Shown: positions 44,501 through 56,500 of the stretch, in pieces
How the letters are laid out: each line of letters opens with the position of its first letter
How positions within the stretch are numbered: position 1 is the stretch's first letter
NCBI GenBank assembly: GCA_038030265.1
Contig: CM075938.1
Span: 6,239,009-6,303,008, forward strand
DNA: 64,000 nucleotides
Direction: 5' to 3'
From: Corythucha ciliata
Lineage: Eukaryota; Arthropoda; Insecta; Hemiptera; Tingidae
Program-made: the position numbers and the translations under genes
The notes under the pieces: generated by a model
Told to the model about the DNA's origin: nothing
The model's database searches: none
Seen by the model: only the letters and a program-made list of their open reading frames with translations

Positions 44501-47500
44501 CATAATCGTTTTTAGCACGAGCCTCCAAGAACATTTAGTCCGCCTCAGACAAATCTTTGAGCGGCTTAGGCGGGCGCGTTTAAAGATTCAGTTGGATAAG
44601 ACAGAATTCCTCAGAAAGAACTGTGTTATCTTGGTCACGTCATAACATCAAACGGTATAAAACCAAACCCCCAAAAGGTGGAAGCAATCACAAAATTTCC
44701 AATTCCAAAAACGCCCAAAGAATTAAAAGGTTTCTTAGGACTCCTCAGCTATTACAGGCGATTTATAAAGGACTTGGCAAAAATATCGAAGCCTCTCAAA
44801 TAAACCCCATTGACGCAGACTATATCGAAAGCTTTGAAGCCTGCAAGAAACTTTTAATCGACGACCCCGTATTAAAGTATCCAGACTTCAAAAAACCTTT
44901 TATATTGACAACCGATGCGTCCGGAGTGTCACTTGGCGCCGTATTATCCAAAACTCCGTTATCTCCCATAGAAAGATTCCACTCGACGATAATTGAAACC
45001 ATCCGTGCTCTGAACGATAGCAAAGAGTTTAAAAGTTGTAGTATCAGCGAAAAAATGAAATATGCCGTACTATCATACAATAACAGCATTCACAGCACAA
45101 CCAAACTAACCCCTTTCGAAATTCTGAACGGTCATATCGGGAACGACCACCCTCTAACAGTCGATTTGGAAGAGAAAATAACAAATTTGTACGTGGATGA
45201 CCACAAAGAAAAAACTAAACAACTTTACGAATTGATTAAGACAAGGGAAAGCACCAAAAATAACTTAGTCATATCCTCTACCGAACCTCTCAGAACCTCT
45301 ACCGAAATTTCCCGACAACGTGTACGTTGAACGTGTACGTACGTTCAAATGCCGACCTGAAACGCTAACAGATATTGAAAAAAATTCAAAACGGCCCTTA
45401 TACAACCTCAACACCATAACACCCGACCTAAAATCCACACTTCCAAAATAAAACGCCCTCGACAAACAATCCCTCCTGGCATAGTTTCCAAGTTAAACGA
45501 CGCCCAGAACGAAAACTTACCTAAGAATCAGACTATAAAAACAGGATTTAATTTAGTCCTTACTCGGGAAGATTTCCTATCACTTAAATACCCAAATTGG
45601 CTTAACGATAATATAATAAATTATTACATGGAATTGATACAAGCCAGAAGCAATAGTGACCACAGTTTCCCCAGATTACTCCGTGATCTGGAAAACTCTC
45701 TCGCCTTTTGTAAATTGGGAATAATGCACCCCAGTATAGTCCCTTCCGACGAACTGCAAACCGAAATTAAAAACATTTCGACTAAATATTAGTCCAGTAA
45801 AATTATGAAAAATAGGGGAAAGTTTTGGAGTAGTTTTGAAATTTGGTACTATTAGGTATTTTGGGGTGCTGAACACGAATATGAGGTTTGGTAACAAAAT
45901 TTTTTAACGGAAATATGTTTTTCCCCCCCAAAACTACAAAATTTCGGGTTTTGCCCTGTCGTTTTGAAAATAACTCCTAAGCTATGCAGTTTGGCTAGAA
46001 AACTCCTAATGTTTAATAAAAGAGCATTAAATTTCCTACATTTCACGTCTTTGAAATTTTTTCGTGCGATCAATTGTTTAGCCGTCACGCTTGATTATCG
46101 TCCGACGAAATAAAAACAGGAATCACTTCTTTTTTTATATACTCAAGGAATCAATCTCTCCTTTTACTAAAATGAACTCAATGAGACGTTTTTGTTGGTC
46201 AATGTCAGTGTTGGTCTATGGTCTAAATTTAGAATTTACTAGCTAGTAATATTTATGGGATGAAGATAGTTGTTGGTGGGGGGGGGGGATACACTGAAGG
46301 TGCGAGTAGACTACAGATGGATTTGTGAGGTTCGTCTCGTGGCCTGGAGATGGATGACGTTGCAAACCCATGGGGGCCCTAGTGATGAGTGATGAACTGA
46401 TGACCATGCAGTAAAGATGGCCTTGGGCAGGAGTGGAGGAGAAGCGGGGCGCTCTCCGGTGGGGTACCTCACTCCGAGTCCTGTCCTCTAGTCAAAGCAT
46501 CGAAATCGCTGAATGGTTTGTCCATCGTTTAGTTATAACGCGTCTCGTTTTCAGTGTTTGTAAAGTGAATGATTTTACAAGTTTTTTTTTTCGCACTATG
46601 GTACTGTGTTTCATATGTGACTCGTCTTAGAAGGTGGAACGCATGTGACTATACTGTGAAAAGTCGAGGTATTAAATCGCTTATAGCGTCAAGCATGAAA
46701 AGAAAAGACGGAAAGCATGTATTTCTTGGGGGGAAAACAAACATTGATGTGCATGAAAAATGTCGAACAGCATACAACAATGAACGGATGATCCTAGCAT
46801 TTGCCAAAAGGGCTCAGGAACAAGGTGCTTCCACATCTCAAACAGTTTTAAGGTCTTCGGTGCCCCAGTTCACTTTTAAAAATCATTGTTTTCTATGCGG
46901 AGAATGAATTTCGAGAGAGTTTCTTGCCGCTGAAGCTAAACGGCCTGTTCACTTACGCAATACAGTTTATGTTGTCCGTCATCTTGGCTTAAGAGCGACA
47001 GTGCTGGAGGCAGCGCGAGCTCGTGATGACGACTATGGACGGGCTATCGTTCAACGAATAGAGACAGAAAATGATTTGGTTGCTGCTGACGCTCAATACC
47101 ACATCAAGTGCCATAAAAAGCTGTATCAAAGATCAAAATCTCAGGTACAGAAGAAACGGGGCCCTTTTGCTGAAGAAGTGGACAAAGCCATGCAGTGTGT
47201 ATATGAATACCTGGAGAACCAAGATGAAGAGTGCCAGTTCTCATTGAAGAGTTGATCGCTCAGATTAATGGACCTTTCCAACCTGATCTGAAAACTGTCA
47301 AGGCACGGTTGAAAGAGAAGTACGAGGACGACATACTCTTCGCGAGCAACAAGAAGCACAAAACTGTTTTATGCTTCAGGAACATTGGAGAAAAAATATT
47401 GAATGAAGCTTGGTACCAGCAGACATGCGAATCACCGCAAGATGAGAGACTTCGAGTTGTTCAAGCTGCAGCAAAAATTATTTGCGAAGACATTCGGTCA

Positions 47501-50500
47501 AAAGTATATGATACCAACGAGTACCCTTCCCCAGACCGTTTCATGGAAGAAAGTGAAAATGCCATTCCTGCGACGCTCAGCTGTTTTCTGGAAACTGCAA
47601 TTACTTACCGTAGAAAAGGGGAAACTTCTGATAAAATTTTAAAAAAAATGCACTGCTATTGCCCACACTATAATTGCCGCTGCAAGGCCCAGGTCATTTG
47701 TGTCAAATATATTAGTCGGACTTGGCGCGTTTATCTACAGGAAGAGTGGATCCCGAAAGTTGGTTGATGTTCTGAGTGCCATGGGATTTTGCAGTTCGTA
47801 CAGTGAAACAACACGTTTTGAGATCTCTGCTGCCATTCAGCCTCCAAAGAAAGTCAATCCAGAAGGATTTGTCCAATTCATTTTCGACAATGCTGATTTC
47901 AACACACAAACAATTGACGGATACAATACATTCCATGTGATGGGTGGGATCTGTGCTGTGAGCCCATCTTCTGCTGTTCCCTCTGGTGACCCTATACCAA
48001 GAATGAAAGCCACTCCACATTCAGAAGTGGTTGGACGTTTTGGGGCAGTTCCTGTAAAACACTTTGAGTTTTCAGAGGGTGGTCGTGGACTCAAGGGTAT
48101 TACTATTCGAAACCTATCTGATGAATTCGCATGCTCCGAGAACGTTCCCCTCAGCACACCTGAAATTGTTTGGTTGTACAGAAAAGAAAAAAATATTACT
48201 AGTGTTCCAGGGTGGAATAAGTTTATGGAACAACTGACAGCGGACTTAACTTATCAGAGCACATTCACTGCGTATTTGTCATTCTTAATGGCCCTTCCAT
48301 CTGACTACGACACCATATACACTGCATTGCTGATGGCTGCAGAGAAGTGTAAAGAAAGTGGCCAAAATACGTGCATGGTGACCTTCGATCAGCCCCTATA
48401 CTTAAAAGCCCGACGGATTATAGCTCATTCCACTGACCCGAGGCTGGAACATGTCGTTCCAAGGTTGGGCGGTTTTCATTTGCTCATGTCGTTCCTCGGC
48501 GCCATTGGGTTCATCATGGAGGGTAGTGGTCTCACGGAGCTGTTCAACACCGTTTATGCCATGAATTCAATTAACAAGATTATGTCTGGCCACGCATACT
48601 ATAGGGCTGTACGAGCTCACTTTTTAGCTCACTCAGCCCTCATTAAAATCGTTATGGATATGATAGAACTCAGTCCAGAAGCCGAAGTACAGTTGGACGA
48701 AATTCTGTACAGCTTCGATAAATCGGTTATATTTGCTCCAAACCCTGAGGAATGCCGTGAAGTGAGAGAGAAGGTCGAGCAGCAACTTAAGATGTTAATG
48801 GAACGTGGAGCCACAGCACAGCTATGGGTACAGTAAATTGAACTCGTGAATCTCGTCAAAATGTTCATCGTTTCTGAAAGAATGGGTAACTGGTCACAGC
48901 ATCTTAAAACAGTGTGGCAGATGATTCCGTACTTTCATGCGTCAGGCCACTTTTTGTACGCTAAATGCGCCTATTTATATTTACAAGATATGATAAACTT
49001 GGAGCAAGCGATGTCCATAAAAGAATATGACCAATTCATAACGCAGGGTTTCTTTACGATTCGACGTGCACCAAAATTCTGGTGTGGCACATGGACTGAT
49101 ATGGTCATAGAACAGTTTCTTATGAAGAACATGAAAGTCCAAGGAGGCCTCACCCATGGAAGGGGTGTGGGGGGAAGGCGTATTGACAAGGTGGACAATG
49201 GGTATGACTTCAGTGCAGCACGTCTCAGAACAAATCGAAACATTCTGTGGTGTTACAATCCATACGTCAGACCAGCATGTAGCCCTAAAAGACTCAACCG
49301 TCACAAGGGATCAAAAGGATTCGAAAAAAATGCACGAATGGTTGATGCAGCATCTCCCCTTCCCAAACAACTCCTCTTTGTACTCAATTTAGTTCGGGCG
49401 TTGTGGCTGACGAACGTGTCAATTGTCATCAGGCAAGAGCGGTGGGCGTTTCAGGCATCAACAATATTGTTGGTGACAACTTCGAAGATGTGAAATTCAA
49501 GCGAAAAGATCGAGTCCAGTCCCTTGCCACAATGAACAGTGCGATACGAATTGAAAACAACGAATTGATTCCTGTCAATCCCACAACATTCTTCCAGCGT
49601 ATTTCCGTCGCCAAACATTCAGAAGATGACCTCAAGGAGTTCATGACCTATGATTTAGGACCGTACTCCATGTCCTTATTTGACAAAGGAACTATGAGGA
49701 AAGGCACGAAATCAACATTATACAAACAGCTCAAGCCCAGACTCAATAACCAGTTGACAGGTTCAGTAAGATACATAATTGACGGGGGTTTCTTACTACA
49801 TCGAGTTGGGTGGCCAACAAATGAGTCGTTCTCCGCCATCTGCGAGCGATACGTCGAGTATATCCAACAAAAATACCCAGAGGCAGTCGTCGTCTTTGAT
49901 GGCTACCCCGACTACCGTCAAGGGGGAACAAAGACGGCTGAGCGGATGAGGCGGTCAAGAAAATACGCTTCAGCTGACATGATTTTTGATGAATCAATAA
50001 TACCAACTGTGTCCAAGGATAACTTCCTAGCTAATCCCAGCAACAAGAGCAGGTTGATCGCATTGCTGTGCAACAGGTTCTCCTCAGCTGGACTGGACTT
50101 CGAGCAAGCGGAAGAAGACGCTGATACTCTCATCGTTGAGGTAGCTTTAAGCTTTGCGCCGTCCACTGATACGGTGGTTGTCGTGGGCGAAGACATTGAT
50201 CTCCTGGTAATTTTGATTGGGCGGTGCAGGGCAGACAATGTGGTGTTTCTCAAACCCGGCAAAGACAAGGTCCCAACAACTACATACTCACCTCTTCTTG
50301 CTGCCACGTCACCACTAAGAGACCACATTCTTTTCATCCATGCTATGAGTGGTTGTGATACGACGTCGGCGCTCTTCCGTCAGGGAAAAAATAAATTCGT
50401 CAAAACCCTAGAGAAGAAACCAAGCCTGGGAAACTTGGTGGCAGTATTTAAAAACGCTAATGCCTCTCAAGGCGACATTGCTTCTGCAGGAGAACGCTTC

Positions 50501-53500
50501 CTCGTTTCTCCCTACGGGTATGGCGGACCATCAGCTCCTACTCTCAACTACCTGAGGTATCTTGCCTACAGCAAGTCAGCATATAAATACACCACCAACA
50601 TCGCAGCGTTACCACCATCCTCGGAGGCAGCCCGTCAACACTCTCTGCGCGTGTATTTCCAAGTCCAGCAATGGCTTGGGGTCCACAAGAACCCGGAAGA
50701 ATGGGGATGGAAGCCGACTCCTTCGGGACTGGAGCCCATTGCGACTCTCCTTCCTCCGGCACCCCCAGCGTTGCTCAAGTTGGTCTCGTGCAGATGTACA
50801 AAGACCTGCCATCGCAACTGTGGCTGCAAGAAGGCAGGGCTGCCTTGCTCGGCTCTGTGTATTAACTGCGAAGGAACCTGCAGTAATGCTCCGGTGGACG
50901 ATGAGGACCGCGAGGACGAGGAAGGTCTTCAGGAGGAGGCTTTTTTCCCCCAAGAGCAACAACAGGAGTCTGCCCAAGTTTCGGAAGAAGAGAGCGAACT
51001 ATCTGAATGTACGTAATAATAATATTCATAATCTATATAATAGTGTTTTAATAGGAAACATCACTCTAATTGTATGCATCTATGTTCTGATTTCCAGATG
51101 AATGAGGGTGGAATTACTCAAGGACCAACAATTACCGTCGCATCTCGAATTCGTACTCTTTTTTAATTTCTACTACTCTGCCCTAATTTTTGAGAATAAA
51201 CTCTGTAAATGGCTCATTGATATGTTTCCAAAAAGTCCATTATACCATTGAAACATCATATTGAGTCAGTTATTATAGTGCAAGAATGCCCCCCCCCTCC
51301 ACATCCTCCTTACATCAACCCATGGTACTAACTCGTGAATTCCAGATGTATACCAAATACCAATATGCAATATAAAACACAATATTGAGTCACCTTTAGC
51401 GAAAGAAGGTTGAATGCAGCGTAAAAAGATGAAAAAATGAATTTTTATTTTTAGTTTGTCGGACGAGAAACAAGCGTGACGGCTAAACGGTTGATCGTAT
51501 ACTAAAAAACTTGAAAGACATAAAATGTAGGAAATTTAATGCTCTTTTATTAAATATGAGGAGTTTTTCTACCCAAAATGCAAAGGTTAGGAGTTTTTCT
51601 CAAAATAACAGGACAACTCCCGAAATTTCGTTGTTTTTTGGTGAAAAAACATATTTCCGTTGCAAATTTTTGTTACCAAACCTCAGATTCGTGTTCAGCA
51701 CCCCAAAATACGTAATAGTACCAAATTTCAAAACTACTCCAAAACTTTCCGCTATTTCCCTTTAATCCGTCTAATTTTACCGTGGACTATATCCCCGAGA
51801 ATCCATCCAACCTTTTGACAGCACCTTAGACTACGAACTTAACATCAATATTCATTGCTCCATTAAACAAGACGTAATTTTGTATATCCTTCAGTTACCC
51901 ATTTTTAGTAACACCCCCTTTGAATTTTATAGCTTTTATTCTGTACCCATCAAATTAGATTCAAACCCCGATTTTGTTACAATTATACCCCATTCGAAAT
52001 GGGCAGCAACGGACAAGAACTTAACCATTCAATTCACATTCAATCAACCCTGTTACAAATTAAATAAAAAATTCTACTGCCAAACAAATAATGTAATCGA
52101 TAAGAATGTGTCTTGTGAACAACTAAACTTAAGAGAAAATTCTAATAAGCAATGTACATATTCTAGGATACTCTTAAATAGGCCCTACTTTAAAAGAATC
52201 CCTGAAGCTAACCAGTTAATCATAGTTCTCCCCCAACCTACCAAACTAGAGATAAAAAATAACCAGCAGACTAAGTTCCTTCAATTAAAAGGATCCTTCC
52301 TCGTCCAACCGCTTAAAGAGGTAATTTTTCTAAACAAAACTCTTCTTACCAGCTTCCAGGAATCCATCGGAAAACCGAGAATCCCATTCATAGAACATGA
52401 CACAATTTACCAAAAATCCCAATAACGCTGAAAGACTTTGAAACTCTACCTACGGAAGACCTCTTATGGCCTACAAACCTCGAACGATCCCTACAATATC
52501 TTCCACAAACCGAAGATGATATCCACTTAATTGTAAGCCCTTTGTATGCTCTAACTTTAATCGTATCATTAATCCTTATTGTGCGGTATTTAATAAATAG
52601 AATAAGAGCTCTCCGGAAACCCAAAAGTGATCCCCCTAGCATTAACATTGAAAACCTCGACACCGTCCATGTCGAACCCCCTTCACAAAAAACTCCTTCG
52701 CCAGACACGGCTCCTATCATTTTGCCTTCCCGATCCGTGTCCGCTCGTAAGATGGGAGGACTTATATCCAATAAACCTCTTACCCGATGAAATATAATAA
52801 CTGTTCATAATAAAACTCTTTATCCTCCACCCTCCTCTCTCCTTGCAAAAAACTAACAGACAAGCAGCACGCGTAAATTGAAATCGAATATTCTTCTTCC
52901 ACTTCTTCCCGTTTAATTGTATAAAAAGCCTCCGAGAGCTCGACCTTTTGCTTAGTAGTTGTTATCGTGAAGTAACGTTCAGTTGTGTTCCATTAATAAA
53001 CTTTTTTTCTTTTTTTAAAAACGAGATTTTCGGTCTCGCGGATTGATTTTATGTTTATTGCGATGCCAGACATTTTAATGGGAGGCAGGAAGGCAGGATC
53101 CCGAAAACTCAGTATCACTAGAAATTCATTTTGTACTCACACGTATGCTGGCCTTTTTGTATATTTTGGAGAATGTCTTGTCCAACCTTCTGAGCAGCAT
53201 GATCAACGAAGGTCTCATCGACTCGTTATTCCAGTCAGTGAAGTGCATCAATTGCGTCATGTAGAGTTGAAGCCCTTTGCAAGACATTGTGTCTGGGTCG
53301 TACGGCGACGCTTTGAGAAGGCTGTGGGCCACGTCTGCGAGCCTCTTTCATTGTTCAAAAAAATAAAAAGTGAAAATTATGAGCTGCAAGGTGGGGGTTA
53401 GAGTGAAGCTGGAAAACGTTGAAACTTCTAACTGCAACTGTGGACGAGGGTTTTCTCCACTGGTAAGAGTTCAAAATAAGACTTAACCACTATAGAAGTT

Positions 53501-56500
53501 TTGCTCGGATTGTGGCGAAACTGAATCGAAACGTCAAGATAATGAGAAAAAAAAAACGTAAAACTTGACTTTACGACTAATGACTTGGAAAAGTGTCACA
53601 AAATGCACACTCGAAGTGACGAGCCAATTTGAAAAATAGCAACCATTAACTCACAATTTGTGATCTCATCTCTAAAATCTCGATGGGTTTCCCGTCTTGG
53701 GGGAATTTTTTGTTCAACTCAATTAGTCGAGCTGATGACTTTGAAGCGAATTCTGTCACTAGAGACAAAAGTACGTCTCTTGGACGCCGAAACTCCGCCT
53801 GAGTATCGAGAGAAAGACGTAGATAGGAAACTTTGTTCAAAAAAATAAAAAAAAAAATAGTAGTGGTAAGTGACAAACCTCGCTGTCATCACTATCGGCG
53901 TAATTTGTTCTGGTTTTCGTGGCGCGATCAGTTATATATTTAGTGTGAACGCCGTCGAACTCGTACGCCGGGCTGTATGGCGCCCGATTGAAGTTACGCT
54001 GACTGGAGCCTTTGTGCTCGGGGCTCGTTCTTTGGGGTCCGTTGTAGTTTCTGTGAGTCAAAATATGAAGGTCAACTCGCGAATAATGATGCAAAGTCAC
54101 ACAATGCTCAATTATACTTGGATAACGCTTCGCAATTAGTGACTAAAGTATTTATGGCGACGGCCACTTGAGCGATTATGTCACGCTCGGTCTTACCCTC
54201 CTTTCTGTAATTAGGTTGCTGAATTTGTTGCAAATAGCACGGTACGATTGCTTCTAAAATAATCTGAGGTAGAAGAGAAAAATTAAACAAAAGCTAAAGA
54301 TCTTGGTATTGATGCTACCTTACCAGCATTTGGTAAGCACGAACTGAGTCGGCGGCATATGCGACCACCATTACACACAATGAGATGCAGTCCAAGACTG
54401 TAACCATTTCAGAATCGTCATGATAGCAAAAATCGATCGCTTGCAAAGGTTTCTCCTCTTTTACGAGTTCACCAATGTTCAAAGGATCCGGTGATGGTGT
54501 CTCAAGACTAAGCAAAATTCTGAATAGGCACAAAGCTGGCACCTAAAAAAACAATGTTCATGTTTCAAAAATGAGCATTTGCTGGCAAATAGAGTACCTA
54601 CTTTGCGAGCGTCCCCAAATTGTGACGTCGTGTCAATGTCCAAAATTGCCGAGGCCGCTCCGAACATTTGAAGGATAAACGGTTTTCTATTCATTAGGTA
54701 GAATTGCTTGACGACGTACTCAACGGTGCGCGACACGAGCTTGTTTGTTTGATGAGTCGCGTAGAGTTGTAGAAGAGTCGGTATTATCATTAGGTACCTT
54801 TGGAATTACAGAGTATACGATCAAATAAAGACCAAAAATCTGTCAACGGAATATTTTTACCCGTTAATAGAGAAAATATTTTTAAAATTGTGAGCCGCGT
54901 TAATGTAGGTGGCCATGACATAGCGAAGAATCGTAGCGTCCTGGCTGTGCAGTGTGACAGCACCGTTGAGAACGTTTAGAAAGAGGTGAATGTCGCCGGA
55001 GTAAGCGAAATTTCCGGCCATGGCTTCGAACATTCGAGCGATAAGACGAACCCACATAAATTTATGAAGGACGTCGAGGCCTAGTAATTCCTGTGAAATA
55101 CACGAAGCCGAGAAATGAGCTAAAAGTGAGTTATGACTCAATAGTCGGATTAAAAGCGGTGGCGATCTGTTAGGGAGAGGCCGTATACCGTGAGCAGCTT
55201 AAATTGAGAAAAAACGCTAATTCGAGGCTCGTCTGTTACTAAAAGGGATGATGACCGCTAATTCGTGGCATATATTGAGGAAAAGCGATCATTCGTTTTG
55301 ACACCGTTAAAATTGAGAAAACGTCAGTTCTCGGTTTCTGGAGGTGACTTCGAGCAAGTGAGCAAGACAGTTCTATTTCATGGCTAAACGTCTAAAAAAA
55401 ATCTTCCCAATTTGAGTACCTCTAGTTTGCGGCTAGCCCCTTGTTTCGGAAAAAGTGATAATTCGTCATTTTTGCGACATGTTGCCACAATAATATTCTG
55501 GCCATATTTTTATCTCTCACCTTCCCCATTTCTCCACCTTTGTACAGATCCAAATCGGCTTCCAAAGCTTTCCTAGGGAAAGACGGGAGTTTCATGAGCT
55601 CTTCGTGAAGAAAAACCACACGTTGCACCACCTTTGATATTAAGCAAGAAATCATTTAACAAATTAGGCTCTTTCTCACTTCTTTAAAGAGATTTTTACC
55701 ATGTCGACGTTCTTTAGAATGGCCCAGGTGAGTAAAACTTTGCCAATTTCAACCGATTTATGCGTGAACTCTTGACGCTGAAGAGCGTTGAAAGCCTCTT
55801 GCGGGTGCATGTGCACTAGTTCCAGTTGAGGATACTGCGACCGTTTGAAGAAATAGAAATCCCTGACGTAGGAATTAGGGTTGTGGATTTGATCTGTAAC
55901 GTTAACAGCTTACAACATAGCTGTGGGGGCGGGGTCTGGAAGGGTGACGCTATTTACGTGTTTTGTGGTCAATCAGAAAGAATTCACGGTGTTGCTCTTC
56001 GTCAATACCGAAAAAATCGAGAGACTCGCGTAGAATTTGGCAGAACTGAGTGTCTTCTTGGACTGGAAACTGAGATGGAATTCCACAGGAGGATTGTTCT
56101 GTAATATTACACGACGATTACTCGTAGTGGATTAGCGCCTCCATTAAGGGATTAAAACAGCGAACCTTGAGGACCGTGAACTATAATTTTCTTCGTAGAT
56201 GGGACGTTGGCTGTCAGCAAGATAGAGGCATCGCACTGTTCTTTCCTCAAAATCTGTTTCAGATCCTTGAACATAATTCCATGGACGCTGTGTACGACCT
56301 GTGGAATTAAAATAATGCCTTCACATCGCAAGAATCGTTTCTTCAATTATTATTTTTACCATCCACAAAATGGAAAGTGCTGCTCCGATAAGTTTTTGTC
56401 CCCCTTCATGAGGAGTTCTCACGTAGAACATAACGTAACCGATAATATAGTTGTAAAGGGTGAATGCTGCCTGTTGAGGAAGGCGAGGCACAAAACGGAT

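Larger units (their letters stand above)
45790..51789 (+). mobile_element. 6-kb DNA element with ~330-bp terminal inverted repeats encoding a FEN1/PIN-like nuclease protein
   Basis: The ends start TAGTCCA (45790) and finish TGGACTA (51789). The arms about 45790-46120 and 51455-51789 are reverse complements at roughly 85% identity. A TAT trinucleotide flanks both ends (45787-45789 and 51790-51792), an apparent 3-bp target duplication. Removing the element and one TAT puts the env-like frame of the host retroelement back in register, which supports these borders independently. One gene, in the plus orientation, fills the interior (46598-51016). The superfamily is not one I recognise. Confidence 0.88.
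41623..53048 (+). mobile_element. Gypsy/errantivirus-like LTR retrotransposon inside unc80 intron
   Basis: Two 289-bp LTRs (41623-41911, 52760-53048) differ at about 4 sites. The primer-binding site TGGCGCAGTCGGTAGGA at 41912 matches the tRNA-Ser type used by errantiviruses. A purine tract (AAGATGGGAGG) adjoins the 3' LTR. Internally: gag, aspartic protease, reverse transcriptase, start of RNase H, end of integrase, a short ULP1-protease-like segment and an env-like region. Large internal deletions and frameshifts make it inactive. It is antisense to unc80 and is interrupted by the 6-kb inverted-repeat element at 45790-51789. A clear target duplication was not found. Confidence 0.93.

Noticed and set aside
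46433..46597. Extending the nuclease-element gene upstream of 46598
   Set aside because: Similarity to the second copy begins at the first cysteine motif (CFIC) just after the ATG at 46598; upstream text has no counterpart.
45790..51789. Assigning the 6-kb element to hAT, Mutator-like or Polinton groups
   Set aside because: The 3-bp duplication, the ends and the nuclease-bearing protein do not match the 8-bp, 8-11-bp or 6-bp duplications and gene sets of those groups.
53049..53052. A target duplication for the Gypsy-like element (TATA before 41623 versus TTAT after 53048)
   Set aside because: The flanking tetranucleotides do not match exactly in any register I tried.
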